A stretch of 37,165 nucleotides of DNA from Actinomadura fibrosa (GTDB lineage Bacteria; Actinomycetota; Actinomycetes; Streptosporangiales; Streptosporangiaceae): positions 1 through 37,165 of the forward strand of contig NZ_CAACUY010000075.1 in the NCBI RefSeq assembly GCF_900659615.1, given 5' to 3'. Positions 31,340 to 37,165 of this stretch are shown piece by piece. The notes beneath the pieces are model-generated. The model saw nothing but the letters and a program-made list of their open reading frames with translations. It ran no database searches and was not told where the DNA came from. A program made the position numbers and the translations under genes. How positions within the stretch are numbered: position 1 is the first letter of the stretch; the number at the start of each line of letters is the position of its first letter.

Positions 31340-32140
31340 ATGCCCGGAGATCCGTCCGAACCGCTGCTGGTCGACCGCCGCCCCGACGGGGTCGCCGTCC
31401 TCACGCTGAACGACCCCGGACGGCGCAACGCGATGTCCGACGCGATGACCGCCGCGTGGAAGGCGGCCATCGCGGAGCTGCGCGCGGACGCCGGGCTGCG
31501 CTGCCTCGTCCTCACCGGCGCGGGCGGCGCCTTCACCTCCGGCGGCGACCTCTCCTGGCTCGCCGACACCAACGCGGTCGCCGTCCCCGCGCTGCGCGAC
31601 CGGATGCTGGAGTTCTACCGGACGTGGCTGTCGATCCGGGACGTGGAGGTCCCCACCATCGCCGCCGTCAACGGGCACGCCGTCGGCGCCGGGCTGTGCC
31701 TCGCGCTGGCCTGCGACCTGCGGTACGCGGCGTCCGACGCCAAGCTGCTCGCCCCGTTCACCGCCCTCGGCCTGCATCCCGGGATGGCCGCGACCTGGCT
31801 GCTGCCCGAGGTGGCGGGGCTGCCGCTCGCCCGCGAGATGCTGCTGACCGGCCGGGTCCTCACCGGCGCGGAGGCCGCCGCGTCCGGGCTGGTCAACCGT
31901 GCCGTCCCGCGCGAGGAGGTGCTCGGCGCGGCACTGGACGCCGCCGCCCGCGTCGCCGCGCAGGCGCCCATCGCCACCCGGCTCACCAAGGTCGCCCTGT
32001 CGAACGGCGGCCACCGCGACATGGAGTCCGCGCTCCGCTGGGAGTCCCTCGCCCAGCCCGTCACCATGGCCTCCCGCGACATGGTGGAGGGGATCGCCGC
32101 CCAGCGTGAAAAGCGGACCCCGCGCTTCACCGGAGAGTGA
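31340..32140 (+). CDS. Enoyl-CoA hydratase/isomerase (crotonase) family protein
   Basis: A 266-residue crotonase. Landmarks: VAVLTLNDPGRRNAMSDAM, the first oxyanion-hole segment GAGGAFTSGGDLSWL and the second VNGHAVGAGLCLALACDLRYA, then GLHPGMAATWLLPEVAGLPLAREMLLTGR. Compared with mitochondrial crotonase, the first catalytic Glu position (…QPE) reads APF, while the second (…AMEM) is kept as AREM, so it may be an isomerase or act on another thioester. ATG at 31340; the frame is open further upstream, but the conserved part begins here. Divergent from the ABC1 kinase (168-nt gap). Confidence 0.85.
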   Translation: MPGDPSEPLLVDRRPDGVAVLTLNDPGRRNAMSDAMTAAWKAAIAELRADAGLRCLVLTGAGGAFTSGGDLSWLADTNAVAVPALRDRMLEFYRTWLSIRDVEVPTIAAVNGHAVGAGLCLALACDLRYAASDAKLLAPFTALGLHPGMAATWLLPEVAGLPLAREMLLTGRVLTGAEAAASGLVNRAVPREEVLGAALDAAARVAAQAPIATRLTKVALSNGGHRDMESALRWESLAQPVTMASRDMVEGIAAQREKRTPRFTGE

Positions 32141-32289
32141 CCGCGGTCGTAACCCCTTTACCGCGGACGTTCGGCGGCGGTGGGAAAAGTGGCGGAACCG
32201 TCGGGAGAGCGTGAAAAAGAGCGGGCTTGACCTGGGCTAACGTCCAACACCCCCTATGGGCGGCGCAAATTTTTGGGTACGGTTCAGGC

Positions 32290-32901
32290 GTGCCCCCAAA
32301 TGTTGAGGTCCGCCGCAGCAACCGACGCCGGCGCACCGTGTCCGCCTACCGGGATGGGGACAAGGTGGTGGTGATGGTTCCGTCCAGGCTCAGCAAGTCG
32401 GAAGAAGAGCAGTGGATCGCCACCATCCTGGAACGGCTCGCCGAAAGGGAGCGGCGCAGGCGCCCGAGCGACGCCGATCTCGAAACCCGCGCCCGCGAGC
32501 TGTCCCGCCGGTACCTGGACGGGCGCGCCGACCCGGTCAGCGTCCGCTGGGTCGCGAACCAGCGGACCCGCTGGGGCTCCTGCACCCCCGACGACGGCAC
32601 GATCCGGCTGTCCACGCGGCTGCGCGGGATGCCCGGCTGGGTCGTCGACTACGTCCTGGTGCACGAGCTGGCGCACCTCCTCGTCCCTGGGCACGGCGCC
32701 GACTTCTGGGAACTGGTCGCCAACTACCCGAAGGCCGACCGCGCCCGCGGCTACCTGGAGGGCGTCGCCGCGGCGGCCCACCTGCCGATGGAGGCCGACG
32801 CGCCCGGCGAGGAGCCCGCCGACCTGCGCCGCCCGGCCGACCTGCACCAAGGCGACGGACTGCACCCGGGGGACCGGTTCTCCCGCGAGGCCGCGGGTTG
32901 A
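32290..32901 (+). CDS. YgjP-type (DUF45/WLM-like) zinc metallopeptidase
   Basis: A 203-residue protein with the DUF45 signature: VEVRRSNRRRRTVSAYRDGDKVVVMVP at the N terminus, then QRTRWGSCTPDDGTIRLS, and the zinc site VLVHELAHLLVPGHGADFWELV (HExxH near 125-129, third His near 135, acidic residue next to FW). The family is M48/SprT-like and predicted proteolytic, with no firm substrate. The GTG at 32290 lies soon after an A/T-rich patch (aaattttt) and a TACGGT -10-like motif (32278-32283), so the mRNA may be leaderless. The next gene overlaps its stop (TTGA). Confidence 0.85.
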   Translation: MPPNVEVRRSNRRRRTVSAYRDGDKVVVMVPSRLSKSEEEQWIATILERLAERERRRRPSDADLETRARELSRRYLDGRADPVSVRWVANQRTRWGSCTPDDGTIRLSTRLRGMPGWVVDYVLVHELAHLLVPGHGADFWELVANYPKADRARGYLEGVAAAAHLPMEADAPGEEPADLRRPADLHQGDGLHPGDRFSREAAG

Positions 32902-33605
32902 GCCACGGCGCCACCCGCGAGACCGGCCACGCGACCGGCCGCGAGACCGGCCAGGGTGCCGGTGCCACGGCCCGCTACGCCGCGGTCCTGTCGTTCGTCG
33001 GCGAATCCCCGGCCGCAGGCGCCCCCGCCGCTCCGCCCGGGATCGACCCGGACGAGTTCCGCCTCGCCCTCCTTGAGGACACCTACGAGGTCGTCGCCGG
33101 GCTGGAGTTCGTGACGCCCGCGCTCGTCCTCGATCCCCCCGATCAGCCGGATGCCGAGGCCGTCACCTGGCCGGGCACCGCGATCGTCCGCGCACCGGCC
33201 CCCGCCGCCGCGTTCGCCGCGCTCCACGACCTCGGGGCCGCGGAGGCCGCCCTGGTCGCGCCGGACGCCCCCGACCTGCCGCCCCTGCTGCTCGGCAAGC
33301 TGTTCCGCGCCCTCGGGAGCGCGCCCGCCGCCGCCTGCCAGGCCGCCGACGGCAACGGCCTCGTCGCCCTCGCCGCGCGGCTGCCGCTCCCCGGCTGGCT
33401 CGCCGCGGCCCTCGACGATCTCGATCTCGACGCCCCGGACGCGCTGACCCGCCTGCGCACCGCCGCGCCGCGCCCCGGCCTGGTGCCGCAGGGCCCCGGC
33501 TGGCACCGCGTCCGCACCCCGTCCGACCTGCGGTCCCTCGACCCGGGCCTGGAGGGCTGGGAGAACACGCGCGCCCTCCTCGAAGGCCACCCCCTCTCCG
33601 GCTGA
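32898..33605 (+). CDS. GT-A-like protein, distantly DUF2064-like
   Basis: About 235 residues starting with TTG that overlaps the metallopeptidase stop (TTGA). Resembles the DUF2064/CofC-type nucleotidyl- or glycosyltransferase-like fold: AAVLSFVGESP at the start, VAPDAPDLPPLLLGKLFRAL in the middle (matching the usual 'D-x-P-x-L-P-x-x-x-L'), NGLVALAARLPLP where the family has a 'GGY-x-L-I/V' strand, and WHRVRTPSDLRSLDPGLEGWENTRALL at the end. The usual DxD-like metal site is not obvious, so it may be a non-catalytic relative. The assignment is tentative, but coding is clear from third-position GC. Confidence 0.6.
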   Translation: MSHGATRETGHATGRETGQGAGATARYAAVLSFVGESPAAGAPAAPPGIDPDEFRLALLEDTYEVVAGLEFVTPALVLDPPDQPDAEAVTWPGTAIVRAPAPAAAFAALHDLGAAEAALVAPDAPDLPPLLLGKLFRALGSAPAAACQAADGNGLVALAARLPLPGWLAAALDDLDLDAPDALTRLRTAAPRPGLVPQGPGWHRVRTPSDLRSLDPGLEGWENTRALLEGHPLSG

Positions 33606-33621
33606 GCCCGCGCGGACCCGC

Positions 33622-34365
33622 CTACCGGGCCAGGGCACGCCTGACCAGGGAGCGAACGACGTCGTCGGTGGGCTCCGGGAGATCGCTCACCGGGAACCAG
33701 GCGAGGTCGTCCGACTCGTCGCTCACCGCGTGCCGTGCGCCTTCCGGGGCGATCGCGACGTACTGGACGTCCAGGTGCCAGCTGCCCTGCGGATGGCAGG
33801 GCACCGCGTGCCGGTCGAGCTGGACGGGCTCCGGCAGCAGCCGCAGGCCCGCGATGCCCGACTCCTCCGTCGCCTCCCGCAGCGCCGCCGCCGCGAGCGT
33901 CGCGTCGCCGGGCTCGCAGTGCCCGCCGAGCTGGAGCCACGCCTTCAGCTTGGCGTGCAGGGTCAGCAGCACCCGGGACCGCGACGCGTCCAGGACGGCG
34001 GTGCTCGCCGTGATGTGCCCGGCCGCGCACTCCCGCCACATCCCGTCCGCCGGATGCTCCTCCAGATGCCGGAGAAACTCCAGCCGGGCACGCTCCTGCC
34101 CGGCATCGGGCGCCCGCCACCCCGACAGCACCCGCACAGCGTCGACGTACAGCACCCCCGCGCCGGGCTGCGTGCCCGGCTCCGCGCCTGGCCCCGCGCT
34201 CGGCTGCGTGCCCGGCTCCGCGCTTGGCTTCGCGTTCAGCCCCGCGTCCGGCTCCGCGTCCGGCTGCGTGCCCGGCTGTGCGCCCGGCTCCGCGTCCGGC
34301 TGCGTGCCTGGGCCGGTGCCTGGGGGCGTGGCCAGGCTCGCGGCGGGTTCCGCGTCCGGTGTCAC
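33622..34365 (-). CDS. Nudix hydrolase with a Pro/Ala/Glu repeat N-terminal extension
   Basis: Nudix box LQLGGHCEPGDATLAAAALREATEESGI, with the family-typical DGMWRECAAGHITASTAVLD before it and LDVQYVAIAPEGARHAVSDESDDLAWFPVSDLP after it. Substrate unknown. The conserved domain begins near VLYVDAVRVLSGW (GTG 34155), but the upstream ~70 codons form an in-frame PGTQPDAEPGAQ-like repeat with GC-rich third positions. The GTG at 34365 overlaps the TGA of the preceding 58-codon gene (GTGA), so I take it as start; 34155 remains possible. Last gene of a minus-strand unit with the 58-residue ORF and DUF2342; converges on the gene ending at 33605. Confidence 0.8.
   Translation of the reverse strand: MTPDAEPAASLATPPGTGPGTQPDAEPGAQPGTQPDAEPDAGLNAKPSAEPGTQPSAGPGAEPGTQPGAGVLYVDAVRVLSGWRAPDAGQERARLEFLRHLEEHPADGMWRECAAGHITASTAVLDASRSRVLLTLHAKLKAWLQLGGHCEPGDATLAAAALREATEESGIAGLRLLPEPVQLDRHAVPCHPQGSWHLDVQYVAIAPEGARHAVSDESDDLAWFPVSDLPEPTDDVVRSLVRRALAR
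34158..34360 (-). repeat. Tandem repeat coding for a Pro/Ala/Glu/Gln linker
   Basis: Repeated blocks of ccgggcacgcagccggacgc and gcggagccgggc type (minus strand), with unit lengths that are multiples of three, giving PGTQPDAEPGAQ, PGTQPDAEPDAG and AEPGTQPSAGPG. Copies differ by single substitutions. Such repeats expand and contract by slippage, so linker length probably varies between strains. Confidence 0.8.
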
Positions 34366-34538
34366 GTGCGGCCGATGCGCGGGTACCGCGAGTTGGCCGG
34401 GTGGAGGCGGCGGCGCTCCTGGTCGCTGGGCCGCTGCCAGCACAGGCCCGCGCGCGCGGTCCGCCGCCTGATCACGTTCGCGGACGAGCCGCGCTCGTAC
34501 CGGCAGCCGTTCACGCGGGGCGGCCGTGCCCGGCTCAC
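34362..34538 (-). CDS. 58-residue basic ORF coupled between DUF2342 and Nudix genes
   Basis: Starts with a GTG that overlaps the DUF2342 TGA (GTGA) and ends with a TGA that overlaps the GTG of the Nudix gene (GTGA). 57 of 58 sense codons end in G or C, as in true genes of this genome. The product has many Arg residues and two Cys: NGCRYERGSSANVIRRRTARAGLCW then QERRRLHPANSRYPRIG. I do not recognise the family; a nucleic-acid or ribosome-binding peptide is only a guess from its charge. It would be missed by annotation that ignores short genes. Confidence 0.6.
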   Translation of the reverse strand: MSRARPPRVNGCRYERGSSANVIRRRTARAGLCWQRPSDQERRRLHPANSRYPRIGRT

Positions 34539-35941
34539 GGGCGGGGCCCCTCGTCGCCGTCCGGGCCGTCCTTCTCGGCCGGCCCGTCCTTCTCGACACC
34601 GTCCTCGTCGGGCTTCTCGTCGCTCCCGGCCTCGGCCTCGGCGGCCTTCGTGAGCTGGGAGATGTCCAGGTCGAGGCCCTCCAGCTCGTCCCGGCCGTGG
34701 ACGAACCCGTCCGGGTCGTCGAGGTCGTCGGCCGTGGGCAGCAGGTCGGGGTGCTCCCAGATCGCGTCGCGGCCCTCGGTGCCGCGGACGTCGGTGAGCG
34801 TCCGCCACAGCGCCCCGGCCTCGCGGAGCCGCCGCGGCCGCAGCTCCAGGCCGACCAGCGTCGCGAACGTCCGCTCGGCGGGGCCGCCGGTGGCGCGGCG
34901 CCGCCGCACCGCCTCGGCCAGCTTCACCGCGCCGGGCAGCCGGCCCTCGGCCACCTGGTTCACCACGGTGTCGACCCAGCCCTCGACCAGCGCGAGCGTC
35001 GTCTCCAGCCGGGCCAGCGCGGCCTTCTGCCGCGGCGTCTCCTCGGGCTGGAGTTGGATCTCCCCGCCGAGCGCCTCCTGGATCGCCTCGGGGTTGCTCA
35101 GGTCGAGGCCCTGCACGGCCTGCTCGATGCCCGACAGGTCGACGGTGATGCCGCGGGCGTACTCCTCGACCGCGCCCAGCAGGTGCGCCCGCAGCCACGG
35201 GACGTGCGCGAACAGCCGCTGGTGGGCGGCCTCGCGCAGCGCCAGGTACAGCCGGACCTCGTCGCCCGAGACCTCCAGGCCCGAGCCGAACGCCTCGACC
35301 CCGGCGGGCAGCAGCGCGCCGACGCCGTCCGGCGCGAGGGGCAGCCCCACGTCCGCGGACCCGGTCACCTCGCGGGCGAGCGCGCCGAGCGCCTGCCCGG
35401 CCTGGCCGCCGACCATCGCCCCGGCCATCTGCTTGACCATCCCGATCAGCGGGCCGGCCATCGCCTGCATGTCGGCGGGGATCTCGCCGCCGCCGAGCCC
35501 GCCGCCGAGGGCGCCGCCCATCGACTCGACCATCCGGGCCGCGATCGGGTCGCACACCTTCGCCCACACGGGAAGCGTCTGCTCGATCCACTCCGACCGG
35601 CTCCACGCCCGCGGCGACCGGATGCCGGCGGGCAGCGTCGTGCCCGCGTCCAGCCACAGGTCGGCCAGCCGCAGCGCCTCCTCGACCTGGCGCCGCTCGG
35701 CGTCCACGATCGAGGGGTCGCCCTGCTCGACCACCGAGTGCCGCGCGATGTTCTTGGCCAGATCCCAGTTGAGCGGGCCGCCGCCCCCGCCGCCCGCGCC
35801 CTGGCCGCCGATCATGTCGGCGAAGCGGTGCAGCATGTCGGCGAACTGCGCCATGTCGCCGCCCATGGCCTTGAATGGATCCTGGGGCTTGTCGTCGTCA
35901 CCGTCGCCGGGACGGTTGAAGCCGAAGGGAGTGTCACTCAT
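34535..35941 (-). CDS. DUF2342 zincin-like putative metalloprotease (Rv3195-like)
   Basis: A 468-residue protein of the actinobacterial DUF2342 family ('zinc-dependent metalloprotease'). Features: N-terminal SDTPFGFNRPGDGDDD and MAQFADMLHRFADMIGG, a Gly-rich stretch, LNWDLAKNIAR, a Gly/Met-rich segment (ESMGGALGGGLGGGEIPADMQAMAGPL), then the signature LYLALREAAHQRLFAHVPWLRAHLLGAVEEYARG, in which the His residues form the proposed metal site. The C terminus is an acidic low-complexity tail (EKPDEDGVEKDGPAEKDG). Function not established. ATG at 35941 with AGGGG upstream. It heads the operon with the 58-residue ORF and the Nudix gene; Rv3195 lies near whiB7 in M. tuberculosis. Confidence 0.88.
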   Translation of the reverse strand: MSDTPFGFNRPGDGDDDKPQDPFKAMGGDMAQFADMLHRFADMIGGQGAGGGGGGPLNWDLAKNIARHSVVEQGDPSIVDAERRQVEEALRLADLWLDAGTTLPAGIRSPRAWSRSEWIEQTLPVWAKVCDPIAARMVESMGGALGGGLGGGEIPADMQAMAGPLIGMVKQMAGAMVGGQAGQALGALAREVTGSADVGLPLAPDGVGALLPAGVEAFGSGLEVSGDEVRLYLALREAAHQRLFAHVPWLRAHLLGAVEEYARGITVDLSGIEQAVQGLDLSNPEAIQEALGGEIQLQPEETPRQKAALARLETTLALVEGWVDTVVNQVAEGRLPGAVKLAEAVRRRRATGGPAERTFATLVGLELRPRRLREAGALWRTLTDVRGTEGRDAIWEHPDLLPTADDLDDPDGFVHGRDELEGLDLDISQLTKAAEAEAGSDEKPDEDGVEKDGPAEKDGPDGDEGPRP

Positions 35942-36030
35942 CGGTTTGCCCCTGGGATGCATGATGGGCTCATATCCGCAACGTTAGCCGGTCCCGGCGA
36001 GGTCGCGTACTCAAGGAAGGGGGCACCCCC

Positions 36031-37113
36031 GTGGCAACGGGCAAGGTTCGCCCTCGGCGTAGCAAGGGCCCGGTCGTCGCCGTCACCGGGGCGGCCACCG
36101 GTGCGGGACGGCTGCTGGCCGCCCGGCTCGCCGAACGAGAAGAGATCCGCAAGGTCGTCGCGATCGACGGGCACCGGGGCGATGTGCCCGGCGTGACCTG
36201 GCGCGTCACCGACATCAGGGATCCGCTGCTGTCCAACCGGCTCTCCGACGTCGACGTGATCGTCAACCTCGATATCGAGCGGTCCCCGGACGCCGATCCC
36301 CGGGAGCGCCGCACCCACAACGTCCGCGGCGCGCAGACCGTCGTCACCGCCGCGGCGGCCGCCCGGGTCCGCCGGGTGGTCCTCGTCACGAGCGCGATGG
36401 TCTACGGCGCGGGGCCCGGCAACGAGGTCCCCCTGGACGAGGACGCGCCGCTGCACGCCGAGGCCAACGCCAGCATCGCCGGCGACTACCTGGAGATCGA
36501 GGAGCTGGCCGTCAACGCCCCGCTCACCCATCCCGGGCTGAGGATCACCGTCGTGCGTCCCGCCGCGCTCGTCGGCCCAGGCGTCGACACCGTCGTCACC
36601 CGGCACTTCGAGGCGCCGCGGCTGCTGTCGGTCAAGGGCAGCACGCCCGGCTGGCAGTTCTGCCACATCGAGGACCTCGCGTCCGCCCTCGACACCGTCG
36701 TCACCGAGGACGTCCAGGGGCCCGTCGCCGTCGGCTGCGAGGGCTGGCTCGGCGCGGACGAGGTCGCCGAGATCACCGGCAAGCGCGGCTTCGAGCTGCC
36801 CGCCGCCCTCACCTTCGGCATGGCGCAGCGCCTGCACCGGCTCGGCATGACCCCGGCGCCCGCCACCGACCTGCACTACGTCGCCTACCCGTGGGTCGTG
36901 GACTGCGCCCGGCTCCGCGCCGCCGGCTGGAAGCCGCTCTACGACAACGCCACCGCGCTGCGCATCCTGATGGACGAGACCGCGGGACGGCACGCCGTCG
37001 TCGGCCGCCGCGTCGGCGGCAAGGAGGCCACCATGGCCACGGCGGCGGGCGCCACCGTCGCCGCCATCGGCGCCGCCGCCGCGATCCGCCGCGCCCGCAA
37101 GCGCCGCCGCTGA
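36031..37113 (+). CDS. Extended SDR / NAD-dependent epimerase-like protein
   Basis: A 360-residue Rossmann protein with VVAVTGAATGAGRLLAARL (TGxxxGxG nucleotide site), VTDIRDPLL, VDVIVNLD, NVRGAQTVVTAAAAA and VVLVTSAMVYGAG (catalytic-type Ser). The SDR YxxxK motif seems changed to GDYLEIEEL, with Glu where Lys is expected, so normal dehydrogenase or epimerase chemistry is doubtful. The C terminus ends in an Ala-rich hydrophobic helix and a strongly basic tail (IRRARKRRR), possibly a membrane-associating end. GTG start at 36031 after AAGGAAGGGGG. Divergent from DUF2342 with an 89-nt gap. Confidence 0.85.
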   Translation: MATGKVRPRRSKGPVVAVTGAATGAGRLLAARLAEREEIRKVVAIDGHRGDVPGVTWRVTDIRDPLLSNRLSDVDVIVNLDIERSPDADPRERRTHNVRGAQTVVTAAAAARVRRVVLVTSAMVYGAGPGNEVPLDEDAPLHAEANASIAGDYLEIEELAVNAPLTHPGLRITVVRPAALVGPGVDTVVTRHFEAPRLLSVKGSTPGWQFCHIEDLASALDTVVTEDVQGPVAVGCEGWLGADEVAEITGKRGFELPAALTFGMAQRLHRLGMTPAPATDLHYVAYPWVVDCARLRAAGWKPLYDNATALRILMDETAGRHAVVGRRVGGKEATMATAAGATVAAIGAAAAIRRARKRRR

Positions 37114-37118
37114 CCTCC

Positions 37119-37152
37119 CGGCCGGGCCCGCCCGCACGGACGGACCCGGCCG
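37119..37152. terminator. Hairpin after the SDR gene, terminator candidate
   Basis: cggccggg (37119-37126) pairs with cccggccg (37145-37152) around an 18-nt loop, 6 nt after the SDR stop. No T-run is visible before the window ends, so this is moderate evidence only. Confidence 0.4.
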
Positions 37153-37165
37153 ATCAGCCGTGCCG

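Noticed and set aside
1..37165. Integrases, insertion sequences, tRNA genes, origins
   Set aside because: I found no transposase or integrase motifs, no cloverleaf-like sequence with a TTCRA arm and no DnaA-box cluster on reading; a tRNAscan or ISfinder run would be decisive.

Overview
High-GC actinomycete chromosome (GC at almost every third codon position, many GTG starts, a WhiB protein, a mycoredoxin, DUF397/DUF5753-type genes). The gene mix suggests a filamentous actinomycete such as a Thermomonosporaceae/Streptosporangiales member (Actinomadura-like); this placement is inference. The right half and the helicase pair follow a neighbourhood I know from Mycobacterium tuberculosis Rv3195-Rv3204: alkyltransferase-like protein, AdnA, AdnB, NudC, mycoredoxin, UvrD2, WhiB7, ABC1 kinase, DUF2342.

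Layout. 1-1812: end of an unknown secreted-type protein and a mycosin-like subtilase with a strange Arg/Gly repeat leader. 1796-8863: ATL protein and the AdnA-AdnB end-resection helicase-nuclease. 8950-15860: accessory genes (methyltransferase; SUKH-3 protein and a small divergent gene sharing a LexA-like box; a two-domain protein of unknown function; debris of an XRE-DUF5753/HATPase/DUF397 module; acyl-CoA ligase; an arginase-fold protein; a mycothiol-dependent isomerase-like protein). 15857-21265, minus strand: four tightly overlapping genes (ATP-grasp, IucA/IucC, IucA/IucC, LysA-type PLP decarboxylase) behind an iron box. Content and order equal pvsA-B-D-E of vibrioferrin/xanthoferrin loci without the exporter pvsC. 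This is the most interesting system in the window.

21399-28306: HD hydrolase, DUF4031, M20 peptidase, NudC, a possible CRISPR relic, mycoredoxin, UvrD2, TesB thioesterase. 28474-29672: a whiB7 attenuation locus (AT-rich element plus promoter, long leader with an upstream ORF, strong terminator, whiB7) and a small basic ORF closed by tandem hairpins. 29831-37113: ABC1 kinase, crotonase, YgjP-type metalloprotease coupled to a GT-A-like protein, then a minus-strand DUF2342 - 58-residue ORF - Nudix operon joined by two GTGA overlaps, and an SDR protein.

Three themes stand out: DNA repair (ATL, AdnAB, UvrD2, possible LexA box), redox/RNA-cap and drug stress (NudC, Mrx1, WhiB7), and iron acquisition (NIS operon). 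All functional calls rest on reading motifs by eye; no database search was run.
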